NCBI GenBank assembly: GCA_009741485.1
Contig: CM019230.1
Coordinates: 6,358,377 to 6,422,376, forward strand
DNA: 64,000 nucleotides
Source of the DNA: Malurus cyaneus samueli
Taxonomy: Eukaryota; Chordata; Aves; Passeriformes; Maluridae
Reading direction: 5' to 3'
This document shows positions 13,396 through 24,111 of this stretch, piece after piece. Position 1 is the first letter of the stretch. The number at the start of each line of letters is the position of its first letter. The position numbers and the translations under genes are program-made. A model generated the notes under the pieces. That model made no database searches. It had not been told where the DNA came from and saw nothing but the letters and a program-made list of their open reading frames with translations.

Positions 13396-16300
13396 TGGCA
13401 AGTTCAAATTAAATATTTATGATTCTTAATTATCTGCTTTACCAGGACTTCAGCAATGCAGTCAGGGGGAGCAGAGAACCCCATAAGCCACACCTGGAAG
13501 GACCAAAGGTGGGATGGAAAAAGTTCATTCTTCATTAAGAAAGAAAAGTTTCAGGAGGAATGAAAAGATGGCAAAAGCTGCTTTGCTGGGGCAGAGCTCC
13601 CAGGGAAACGGGGCCAATTACAAAACCTGCTTGGGATTTAGCAGGCAGCTGCTGGGAAACGTGTTGGTTTGTATGGAGGGAGAGAAATTAGGTTGGAGAA
13701 TTATCAGTGATAAAAGAGAGGAGCTTTCCACGCTCCACACCCGAAGCCAATGTGAATGTCTGCAGCCCTTAATCCTGATGAACATCAGGCTGCAAAGCTG
13801 GAGCTGGGGCTGCCCAGGGCTCTCCATCCTGCTGTGGGAGGTTTCAGCCTCTTTTTGCATCGTTGGAACCTTAGGCTCGTGTGTGAGGTGACTCTGGGTG
13901 AGGTTTCCTGCCCTCCAACACCGCCTGCAGTGGGTGGATGTGTTCTGATGCTCAGTTTTACACGAGTTTTCAGAATTAGGGTCGAGACAGTCACACATCT
14001 AGCACAAAGGAGCAGCTCAGCTGCTCCAGGACCCAGCAATACCCAGGGCTGAGCACAGGGTGAGGTCCCACTCCTGCAACGCTGCCCTTCCAACATCTCT
14101 TGGAGACATTTTTATTCTCCCCTAGGAATTACTCAGCCTTTGGGCTGCACATCCCATTTATTTATCTGCTTGACTGGGAGCTGTTGCTTTGCTGCTACAT
14201 AGTCTGCTCCCCACAAAAACCAATTGCATCTCTGGTGTCCCTAAGCGAGGGCACCTCTGGAAGGGTCTGGGTCCTTCCTCAATCTCCAGACAACTTTTCA
14301 GCACAGCAGAAGGGAGAGGTTTCATTAATTACAAGGCAAACCTTTCCCCAAGCAAGGCAGCAGCGAACAAAGGAAATTAGTCAGTCACCTCCCAACACTT
14401 ACAGCTTAATTAAACAAGGATCCTTCCTCAAAGGCACCATCAGATTTCTGGAGCCTTGTGAGAGCAGGAAAAGAGGAACCAAAGCAGCCTCCAGCCCCAG
14501 GGCTGCGTTTGCAAGTGGAATTTCCAATGCCAGAGAAAGCCACTCCATTTTCTCTCAAATGGATCTCATCAGGAGCAATGCTCCCCTGCAGGTTTTCCAT
14601 CCCAGAGCGGTACCACAGCCCAGTGCTGCATGGTCCCATTTCCTCCCTGCACACGGGGCTCAGACCTTGGGTCTGTCCACCATCAGAGCAGCAGCATTTT
14701 CGGTGGACTCTCCCATCCTCCTTGGAATTCCTGTTACTGCCCTGAAGCAGGAGAGCTGCTTGACCAAACACTTTCCATCTCCAGTCAACAAAGAGAAGAC
14801 AGAAACTTTTCTTTTACCAGCTGTTCTAAGCCTGGTGCTCCATTTCTCTCCACACCACCAGACAGACCCACCAGCAGCTTTTCCATCTGCAGATACATCA
14901 TTTAAATGGAATTATGCTGGCAGCAGGGATCACGCTGTTCCTGCTCTATAGCCACGCTTTGGAAAACGGATGCAGATTTATTTAATATCAAATTCTGACT
15001 TTTCTCAGATCTGTCAGCGCAGCTCCCTTGGTTTCAGCACAGCTGAAGTGCTGGGTGCAACTGAAAGCAAGATCCAGCACAGAGCACTCCGGAGTTATTA
15101 GCAAAGCATGAATAATCAGGATACAATGCCCTTCTAATGCCAACAGCAGCATTAGAAGTGCAAAAACAGAGGCAGCAGAAGCAATTTCCCTGCTCACACA
15201 TGAGCACAGGCTGCTCTGGACCCACATGAGCACCAGGTCTGCCTCTGGCTCGCTGAACAAGCCCTGCACACCAGTTTGGAGGTGGAGGACCACCACCCTG
15301 CTGAACTTTGTCACAGCCAGCACAAAGATGATGGGCGGATGTCCAAAATCCCAGAACTTGGATCCTACAGCCTCACAGTGCTAAAACAGAGCCCACTGCC
15401 CTCATTTCAGGGTGGGAAACATCTCCCTTCCCACCTGACCACCCCAGTGAGTGCCTTTTTCAGCCAAATGAGGCGTCTCCCCCAGGAGACAGAATTTCCC
15501 CCTTTGGGGTGGAAGTTCATTAGCAGATTGCACAGTATTTCTACTTGCAATTGGTCTGATTTTATCCTTCAGACACAAGCTCTCATTGTACCTTTTTTTT
15601 TTTTTTTCAAGATTAAAGTGCTCTTTGTTATCTGGAAAAGTACTTAAGTGTAATTAAGTCACCCAGTCCTTCATTTGATAAGGACTAAGCAGATTGAGTT
15701 CTTGCATTCCACCCCTCCAAGGCATTTCCCTCCAGAAATGCCTTCCCAGCTTTCAATATCTTTTTAAAAAAACACTGATAAAGAAGTTGTAGGAGTCACT
15801 TTAGAATTTCTGGCCCAAAGAGGGGGACAGATCACCTCCCTGAAACCATTCTTCCTTCCCACCCAGCAGTGAGAGGCAGGGAGACAACTTTTCCCCCGAG
15901 TGCAGGGCAGCTTGCTGCCAGTGATTTCAGCATGAATTCCATCTCCTTTCGGGAGTGCACCAAGGAAAAAGAGAAGAAAGTCTCTCCAGATGCATTAGGA
16001 TGAAGTTATACCTGGCTGGAGTTGACACTGCGCAGCAATTCCTGCTGGAACAGCTTCTTGTTAAAAAATGTAGCCAGGCCTACAGCTCCTGACAGCTCCC
16101 AGCAATGCCTGGGAAAGGAGAATGAGGCTTTCAGGACAAAGGAGCTTGGCTGTTCATTTCAGGAGCATCACCCTCACTTTTCCAAGTTGTCATTCAGAAC
16201 ACTACACACAAAGATTGCACCCCAGCCTGTCCCCCAAGTTCAGCCTCAGCACCCCTTTTAGCTTTTAAAGCCTCATGGATGGATATTGAAAGATTCCTGA

Positions 16301-19300
16301 TGTCAGTTCTCAGTGCTCCCAGCTGAAATAAATGAAATAAAAGCATTCATTTAGCTGCACACCAAAATGAGCTGCTCTGGAATCACATGTGAGGCACAGC
16401 CTTTGCACCCAAATGTTCCTGTGAAGCCCAGTGCCCCCAGGATGACCAAAACCAGCAGCTATCAGGACACAGCTGCTACAGAGTCTGCAGCCTTGTTGGA
16501 CTCCTTATCTGAACTCAAACTACTCCCCAAAACAGCCTGCAGCTCTCTCAGCTTCTCCAAGGCAAGCACAGGCAGCATAGATGCAGGCTTTCAAATTAGT
16601 TCAATTTTTAGCAACGAATTTATGGGAGGAGAGGGGGAAAGTGGCTTGGTTATTGGGAAAGATTTATGGGACAGTCCCCGCACGTGTGGCAGGAGATGCC
16701 ACGTGAAACATTCATCAAAATATCCCAGGGCTGCTGCACACACAGAATAGACTCCACACCTCCCCCAAGTGCTCCATCGAACACATCTGCTGCCAGTGTG
16801 GTTTTGGGGACTGAAAAAAAAATACCTTTGCTGTGTCAGGTGAAAATGACTCTATCCTTCAGCAGAAAGCCTTGTTGAAGAGCAAAAAGCAGACAACTGC
16901 CTTTCCAATCTGGCCCCAGAGGCACCCGTGACTGGCAGAAGGATAACAGCCCTCAGGCGCTGAGAGCTTTCCAATTTACACAGTTCCCTCAGTGCAGAAA
17001 GGAACCACTCCTGCAAACCTGCGTTACTCCAGATGGAATCCAATCACACAAAATACCATGTACACGTCGCAGAGAAAATCGTCTGGTTGTGAGTTTAAAA
17101 CAAAGAGGAGTCACAGCTGCAAATAGCCTTGATAAGTTGTGAACAGCTTCGAATGCAAGAACCAGCACTTGGGCTGGGAAGGGACAAGTCAAGGGCAGCC
17201 CTGTGCAGGGGTCAGTCTTGAACAGCTGTTTAATGGCCCCAAAGACAGGGCTCACACTGCAGGACCCCACAGGCAGTGGGACATTTGGGATCAAAGATCT
17301 TCTGGGGATTGTATCCACCCCACCAAGGCTCCTGAAGCCACACACACAGGAGGGAGGGAGACCAAGGAGGATATTAAGGGGGCTGGAAGTGTCCTGTAGT
17401 GGCAAACCTTCCCCCAGCACTGAAGAGATGCTCTGGTGAGATCTGGGCACCCAGCAGTGCAGAAAGAGCAGAAGCATCAGACCAATGAGACAACAACCAT
17501 CCCACGGAGCCTCCTCCCACCTTTCCCCACAGGAGCAGAGCATGTCATCCCCTCCAGCCCAGCCCACCCCACAAGTGCTGCCATGGCCAGCTCTCCAGCA
17601 GCAACCCAGTTTGCCAACAGCACAGGGGATAATCAAAGCCAACCTCACTTCCCTGTCCCCAGTGCCTGCCTCACACTGCTGCAGACTCATCCCTTCCCAC
17701 TCCATCCCATAACTGCTGCCTGATTGCTTCCCACAAGCAAAGGAAGAGAGCAATCTCCTCTGCACCAAGAACAAATCAACCCAAGCTGTCTCAACCTGTC
17801 TCGGTGCTGTAGATAGCACTTGGTGTTCACAAGGCTGATTTTTTTGTTGGAGCTGTTAAAATATCATTTTTCTAAACTCTAGCTTGTAGCACTTGAACGA
17901 AACTCAAGAGCTCAGGGAGGCACACATCAGCATTTCAAATAAACGATGCAGAGACCTTTGGAACAGGAAAGAATTGAGTGATCTTGGGGCTGCTGGTGCA
18001 GACACTGAGCAGCTCCTCATCCTTTCTGAGCACACCATCACCTCCTGCTCCCCATCCCACCCTGGCTGGGGCCTCAAAAAGCCACAAAAGCAGCACAGCA
18101 TCAATTGTTCATCCCATTTGCTTTGAAGCCTGGGGTGCACAGAACAGGTAAGGAATAGCCTGGAGCTTCACAAGCTAATGAGACACCGCAGAGCAGATCC
18201 TTAATCTCCCAATTCCTTGCCTGAAACAATATTTCCTCCCTCTCAGTCCCCAGCACAAGCCAAAGGCACCCTGGGTGTCCTGACTCAGGCACTGTCTCTG
18301 ACCTGAAGGCATTTCCCTGCCAGGCATCTCCTTTCACAGAATACCCAGCAAGGAGCAGCAGGGTTTGGAGTGCTGCTCCAGACCACAGCCAGGGAAGACA
18401 TTTCCAGCTACCAGGTGAGTACAGACACATTGCAGGAGTTATGAAACCCGAGCTGATTTTTTTTTTTAGGATTTCAGCTTCTATATTTTTCATGTAGCTG
18501 TAATCCTGTAATCTTTAGTGGATAACTCCAGACTCCACAGGCAGTGCTGAGCTCCTGCTCTCTCATTTTAGACAAAATAATTCCTCTGCAGCCCCAAACT
18601 CAAGGACACCTCCTGTCCAGGCCCCAAGAGATGGAACAACAGAGAATTGGGGAGCCAAGTTGGAGTTTTCATGCTGCAGCTTGCAATGGAGGATTCAGCC
18701 TGTGCAAATGGACAAAAGTGAGAAATGGTGAAAAACCCGTGAGCCATTGTCCACTGTGGCTGGGCTGGGACTGTCCTGAAGGTCCTGCAATAAATAGAAA
18801 TGCTTTTATTCTTTCTACCTGTTTTAGATAGCCGGATAAGGCACCAGAGCAAGGAGCATCATCCACAGCTCAAACTCTGCACAGGGAGGCACCCCAGGGT
18901 CAGTTTGTCCAGCTGAACCATGAGCAGGATGCCAAAGGCAAGCTGAGGAAATGAGGAAAGCTTCAGCCATTCTCCCCAGACAGAAAGAACTCAGCATTTC
19001 CCCAGCCCAGCGTATCACTGAGGTAAGAAATGCTCCTGACTATTTCAGTCAATCTTGCTGGATTCAGTCCGTGGTTCCTCGGTTTTCACATGTAATTAAC
19101 AATGTGCAGCTTCCAGTAAGTGACTGCAAACAAACCCTTAGGTGCCTAACAGGCAGCAGCTCCAGAAAGTCACACCTTGGCATTGGAAAGCCACAGATTC
19201 AGATCAGCACTGGGATTTGCAGCAGCTCACTGTGCACCCCAACAATACTCACTCTGCTTCCCTGCCACCCAGCAGAGCCCCCAGAAATGTCCTGTAGTAT

Positions 19301-20094
19301 GGAAAGCCACACAAAGGCAATTCCTACCACAAATGTAGAAGAGAGAGTGAAATTTCAGCTCTTTCCATTTCTCAGCCATCAGGAGGCAGTGGTAGATGTC
19401 AGTAAACCAGAGCACACAGTGGTTATGAAGAGATATTAACTGCTTAATCCCCAGAGTCCTGTTCTCAAAGACATGTTTGTTTGGTTTTTTTTTTCTTAAA
19501 AACCTCCTTCTACCTTGCAGGCCGGCCCTGATGAGTGACAACAGAGGTTTAGCCCTGAAACCCTCCTCAGTAATCTCCTGCCTGGACAAAAGTCTCTTTC
19601 CATCGCCCTGCCCAAACTCCCAGCTGTAACACGCTGTGGGAACGATCACAGGCATCCCAAAGCAATAAGGAATTTGCCAAAAGCCTCCCAGGTGAGGCTC
19701 GAAAACACATCCCAGAGCTCCCAGACAAGCTGTAACACCTGACACCATTATCTGCTTTGCATCCAAACCCAAATACTGCAGTGTATGCTCAAGGTCTGCC
19801 AAACCACCCCTTCTCTTGGTCTACTGGATAAAGTTTGAGCTGTCTAAATGATGCCCAGAAAGCTGAGAATTGACGTATTTCCACTGGAATATAGTTAAGT
19901 GTAATAAAAATCAAACAAGTGATTGCTGAGCTCCAGCTGACCTGTGATTCCAGGTTTGTTGGGCAGTGATGGGCACTGCTCAGAGCTGAGCACCTCTGAT
20001 AACCCCACAGAGTTGGTTTTACCACAAGAAACACCACAGGTATTGAAACACAGACAAGAATAGAAGCTCGTGCCAGTTTTTGGGAGTTTAATGG

Positions 20095-20205
20095 AGTCAC
20101 AGAATGGTTTGGGTTGGGAGAGACCTTAAAGCTCATTCCATTCCCATCCCCTTCCACTGGACCAGGCTGCTCAAAGTCCAACTTGGTCTTGAGCATTTGT
20201 AACAT
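20095..20205 (-). mobile_element. CR1 LINE 3'-end fragment
   Basis: The + strand reads as the reverse complement of an avian CR1 3' end: 'agaatggtttgggttggga' is followed by a diverged 'gagaccttaaagctcattcc' and 'ctggaccaggctgctcaaag' segment. It is short, 5'-truncated and diverged. It lies outside any identified gene. Confidence 0.85.
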
Positions 20206-20798
20206 CCTTTTCTGTCCCAAATCCTCTTGGTATCAGATCCTCCACAGGATGCAAGGAAGGCAAGAGGATGGGCCATGTCATCCATCTCAAACACCATTTT
20301 CTGAGTGTTACCATTTGTCAAGGCTGAGGCACAGCTGGGTTTTGCAGAATTACTAAATTATTTCCAAACACTCTGCCAGGAACAGCAGGAGTTGTTAACA
20401 CAGGGATTAAAGCAGGTAGCTGTACCTGGCAGAGCTGCTCAATTCCCACCTGGCTGTGCTACACAAAACTAAAAAAACAATCCCAAGGCCAAACCTTCTC
20501 CTGTTTCTTAAAAAAAAGAAAAAAAAAACATTGAGTCTATTTACACCAAGTTCATCCAGGAGTGAACCACAAGGAACTCGTGAATGCAGGGGCTGCACAA
20601 ACTCGACTTGAGCACAAGAGAAAGGACTGGAAAGGCTCAAACCCATCCTCACACCCCACAGCTCTGCTCTGCTCCCCCTGGAGTGGGGTCAGGGGCAGGA
20701 GGGAGAACCAGGAGCAGGCTGCTCTATTTAGAACAGGCAGTCAGCCCCTATTTTCAATCCTAATGGTCTTTTTACACTTTACTAACAAGTTTTTCCCC

Positions 20799-20803
<5 letters not shown>

Positions 20804-20833
<30 letters not shown>
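20804..20833. repeat. Poly(A) homopolymer run
   Basis: An uninterrupted A run of about 30 bases, the longest A tract in the window. No retrogene or SINE body is recognisable next to it. Confidence 0.9.
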
Positions 20834-20837
<4 letters not shown>

Positions 20838-22943
20838 ACCATGCTTATCTGTCCAAGAGTCCACTGGGATTCATTTTGCAGTCAAAATGAAGCCCTTGTC
20901 CCTTGGGATGAGGGCAGTGTCCCACAGGGAAGCGAGGAGCAGTTTTGGCCTCCTCCATCATCTTCCTCCATGGCTGCAGGTGCCACAGACAGCGAGGGCA
21001 GATCCTGCTCTGCTCCCCGGTGCCACACACCCAAACTCCTCCTCCCTGGCAGCCTCCAGGTCCCCATCCATCATTATTTGGGCTCCCAGGACCTCCTGAG
21101 CAGGCCATTCACTCACAGTGCCAGGGGTCACCCCTGCTCAGCCCAGTGACCATCATTTTTGCTTCTTTTCACAGCGCTGGAATTGCTGCAGAGAACCCTG
21201 GGCAAACTCCAGTCAAAATGCATTCACATCCCACCCTGAACAAAGGGAAAGATCCCAAATTTAAGGAAATAACCCCTCCTAAAAAAAAAAAAAAAAACAA
21301 AAACCATCACAAGCACCACAGTTAGGATTTAAAGGGAGCCATACAGAAATTTAACGTTAAAAATCCTACCTCCAACCTGGAATATCTAAAGGGGGAAGAA
21401 AAGAAAAATCCCAGCTCACCCTCCATTTGTAAGAATATTTGGAGAATAGGAAGTGCAGCCCCCAGGACCACCCACACCCAGCTGATGACACTCAGAATTA
21501 GGGCTGATAAGAGGATTCAGCTGGGGAGAACACGAGTCCCATCCCAAAAAGGCTCTGCTGGTGCCCCTGAGAGGAACAGGACGTCCCCCCACCACATGAC
21601 AGCTAAAATCCCAGTATTGAAAAGAAACATGAACCGAGATTAGTCTTGACATTTCTGGGTCTTGTAATCACAGTGGGTGACAAAACCAAATTCTGGATCA
21701 GAGCTTTTTCCCTGAGCAATTTAAACACGTCTATTTTAAGGGAAGGCTGAGTTAAACAAAGGGGTGACAGCCCGAAAGTTGAAAGCCACGGGATGTGGAG
21801 TGCTGGGATTATGTGATAATCAGGCAGTCCAAGCAGTCTCCAAGATACATCTGTTTTTGGGAAATCAGGGTGAAAAAGCTCTGCCACTGCTCCGTCCATG
21901 AATCCCTGTCCCCACCATGCCACGGAGAGGCTCTGCTGGCCAAAATCACTTGACCCCCTCACGGGGTGAAGGCTCAATTCAGGAGGAGAGAATAGTGAGG
22001 CAGGAAGTGAAAATTAAACCATTTCAGTGGAAAATGGAAGGGAATGGTTTTTGCATTTATCTGCCTACGCTGGCATCTTGTCAAAGGGCTTTTATGGGGA
22101 AACCACAGCTGGAACCAGGGACTCTGGTGGGGGAAAAGCTGTATTTTTCCTACTTGAGGCTCAGTGCCTCCTGTGAGATATCCCACAGCAACAGGAGATG
22201 GGTTTGAGGTGAAATTTGAACTTTTGGTGCGCTTCCCCATCAGATCTGTCCATGCTTCCCCGAGCAGCCAATCCAGCCGTGTTGGCAGAGATGTGAGCTT
22301 GTGGTGCAGGGAGGTTTTGAGTTTTCCAGCCTCACTGGATCCCTGCACACTCCAGGCACCGATGGCACTGACCACTGCTGGAGCCTGAGCCAGGAGAAAT
22401 CGTGACACCACTGAAGGGACAATCCTCCTGCCTCAGTGGGCAGGACACAGCCACTTCCAGATGCTTCTGGCTGGTTCCACGCGGCTCCAACACATGGCTG
22501 AGCCTATCTTTGATGCTGGGGAAGTCTATTGAAGAATTTATGGAATTTATAAGATTATAAGAAACTGGGAAATATTTATATTCTAAAGAATTTATCATTT
22601 AAGAATGTATTTTCTTCTGGGGAAATGTTTTTAGGAAAGGGAAAAACGCAGAGGGGGGAAAAATTTGATAGAAGGTCCTGAGAGCAGCATGGCTGGGGGA
22701 AGAAGGAGGAGAGGGAGAGATGGTCCAGGTGCTGGATTGCTCCCCAGAAGCCCTGGACAGAGCAGACACCCAAGCCTGGTACTCACATGAATTAGCAATA
22801 CATTTATTATATTTTTTTTTTCTTAATCCAGCCTGTTTTACCCATATAATTTATCGGTGAATGATCACCCTGCCTTTATCAACCCATGGGGGCAGCTCAG
22901 CGTGGCGGTTCTGTATCGGATCCCTGGTGCCCGGCCGGGGTGT

Positions 22944-23974
22944 CCATCCATCCCATCCCATCCTCCCATCCCATCCCATCCCATCCCATCCCATCCCATC
23001 CCATCCCATCCCATCCACCACCACCCCCCCACCCCCATCCCATCATCCCACCCATCCCATCCATCCCATCCCATCCACCCACCCACCCACCCCACCCACC
23101 CACCCACCCCACCCACCCACCCCACCCCATCCCATCATCCATTCCATCCCATCCCATCCCATCCCTATCCCATCCCATCCCATCCCATCCATCCCATATC
23201 CATCCCATCCCCACTATCCCATCCCATCCATCCCATCCCATCCCATCCATCCATCCCATCCCAATCCCATCCCATCCCATCCCACCCATCCATCCCATCC
23301 CATCTCCCATCCCATCCCATCCCATCCCTCCATCCCATCCCCATCCCATCCCATCCCATCCCATCCCCATCCCTCCCATCCCATCCCCATCCCATACCAT
23401 CCCCATCCCCATTATCCATCCCATCCCATCCCATCCCATCCATCCCATCCCATCCATCCCATCCCATCCCATAATTCCCATCCCATAATATCCCATCCCA
23501 TCCCATCCATCCATCCCATCCCATCCATCCCATCCCATCCCATCCCATCCCATCCTCCATCCCATCCCATCCATCCCATCCCATCCCAATCCCATCCCAT
23601 CCCATCCCATCCATCCCATCCATCCCATCCCATCCCCATCCCATCCACCATCCCATCCCATCCCATCCCATCCCATCCCATCCCATCCCATCCCATATCC
23701 CATCCCATCCCATCCCATCCCATCCCATATCCCAATATCCCATATCCCATCCATATCCCATATCCCATCCCATCCCATATCCCATCCCATATCCCATCCA
23801 TCCCATCCCATATCCCATCCCATATCCCATCCCATATCCCATCCCATCCCATCCATCCCATATCCCATCCCATCCCATCCCATATCCCATCCCATCCCAT
23901 ATCCCATCCCATCCCATCCATATCCCATATCCCATCCATCTCATCCCATCCCATCCCATCCCATCCCATCCCCT
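22944..23974. repeat. Pentanucleotide (CCCAT)n satellite-like array, about 1 kb
   Basis: Tandem CCCAT units (ATGGG on the other strand), interrupted in blocks. A CCCAC-rich patch lies at about 23020-23130. Units shortened to CCAT are scattered through the middle. Heptamer-like ATATCCC variants cluster at about 23690-23940, and a nearly pure stretch closes the array. The minus strand repeats GGGAT, so runs of G3 spaced by two bases could form G-quadruplexes. No stop codon arises in pure units on either strand, because five and three are coprime, so very long spurious open frames appear (HPIPS on +, GWDGM on -). The array abuts the TSEN54 CpG island. Confidence 0.97.
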
Positions 23975-24082
23975 CCCCGGTTACGCGGTCCTCCGAGCCG
24001 CCAGGGGGCGCGCTGACGGCGCCCACACCTCCCTGGCGGCGCTCGTTCCTGGCGGCGGAAGGACGCTGCCCGGCACGTGCCC

Positions 24083-24111
24083 ATGGAGCCCGGCGGGTCC
24101 CGCCGCCTCAG
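24083..24111 (+). CDS. TSEN54: TSEN54 coding exon 1
   Basis: Nine codons plus two bases (MEPGGSRRL), then an AG|GTGTGG donor; phase 2. It is very short, and the N-terminus before FVPDGS is about 13 residues shorter than in human TSEN54. Confidence 0.85.

Larger units (their letters stand above)
1..22943. other. Long non-coding stretch, no recognisable exons
   Basis: About 23 kb upstream of TSEN54. I read both strands for family-level similarity and saw no convincing protein domain. Open frames here are short or look like chance, and none forms a splice-consistent exon series. By mammalian synteny (CASKIN2 on the minus strand next to TSEN54) this could be the 5' flank or a large early intron of CASKIN2, but its ankyrin-repeat coding exons were not seen. 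It contains poly(A) runs, a 16-bp triplicate, one CR1 fragment and several AT-rich blocks that may be conserved regulatory elements. The gene assignment is inference only. Confidence 0.6.

Noticed and set aside
22944..23974. CRISPR-like direct repeats
   Set aside because: The units are contiguous 5-mers without unique spacers, in a vertebrate genome.
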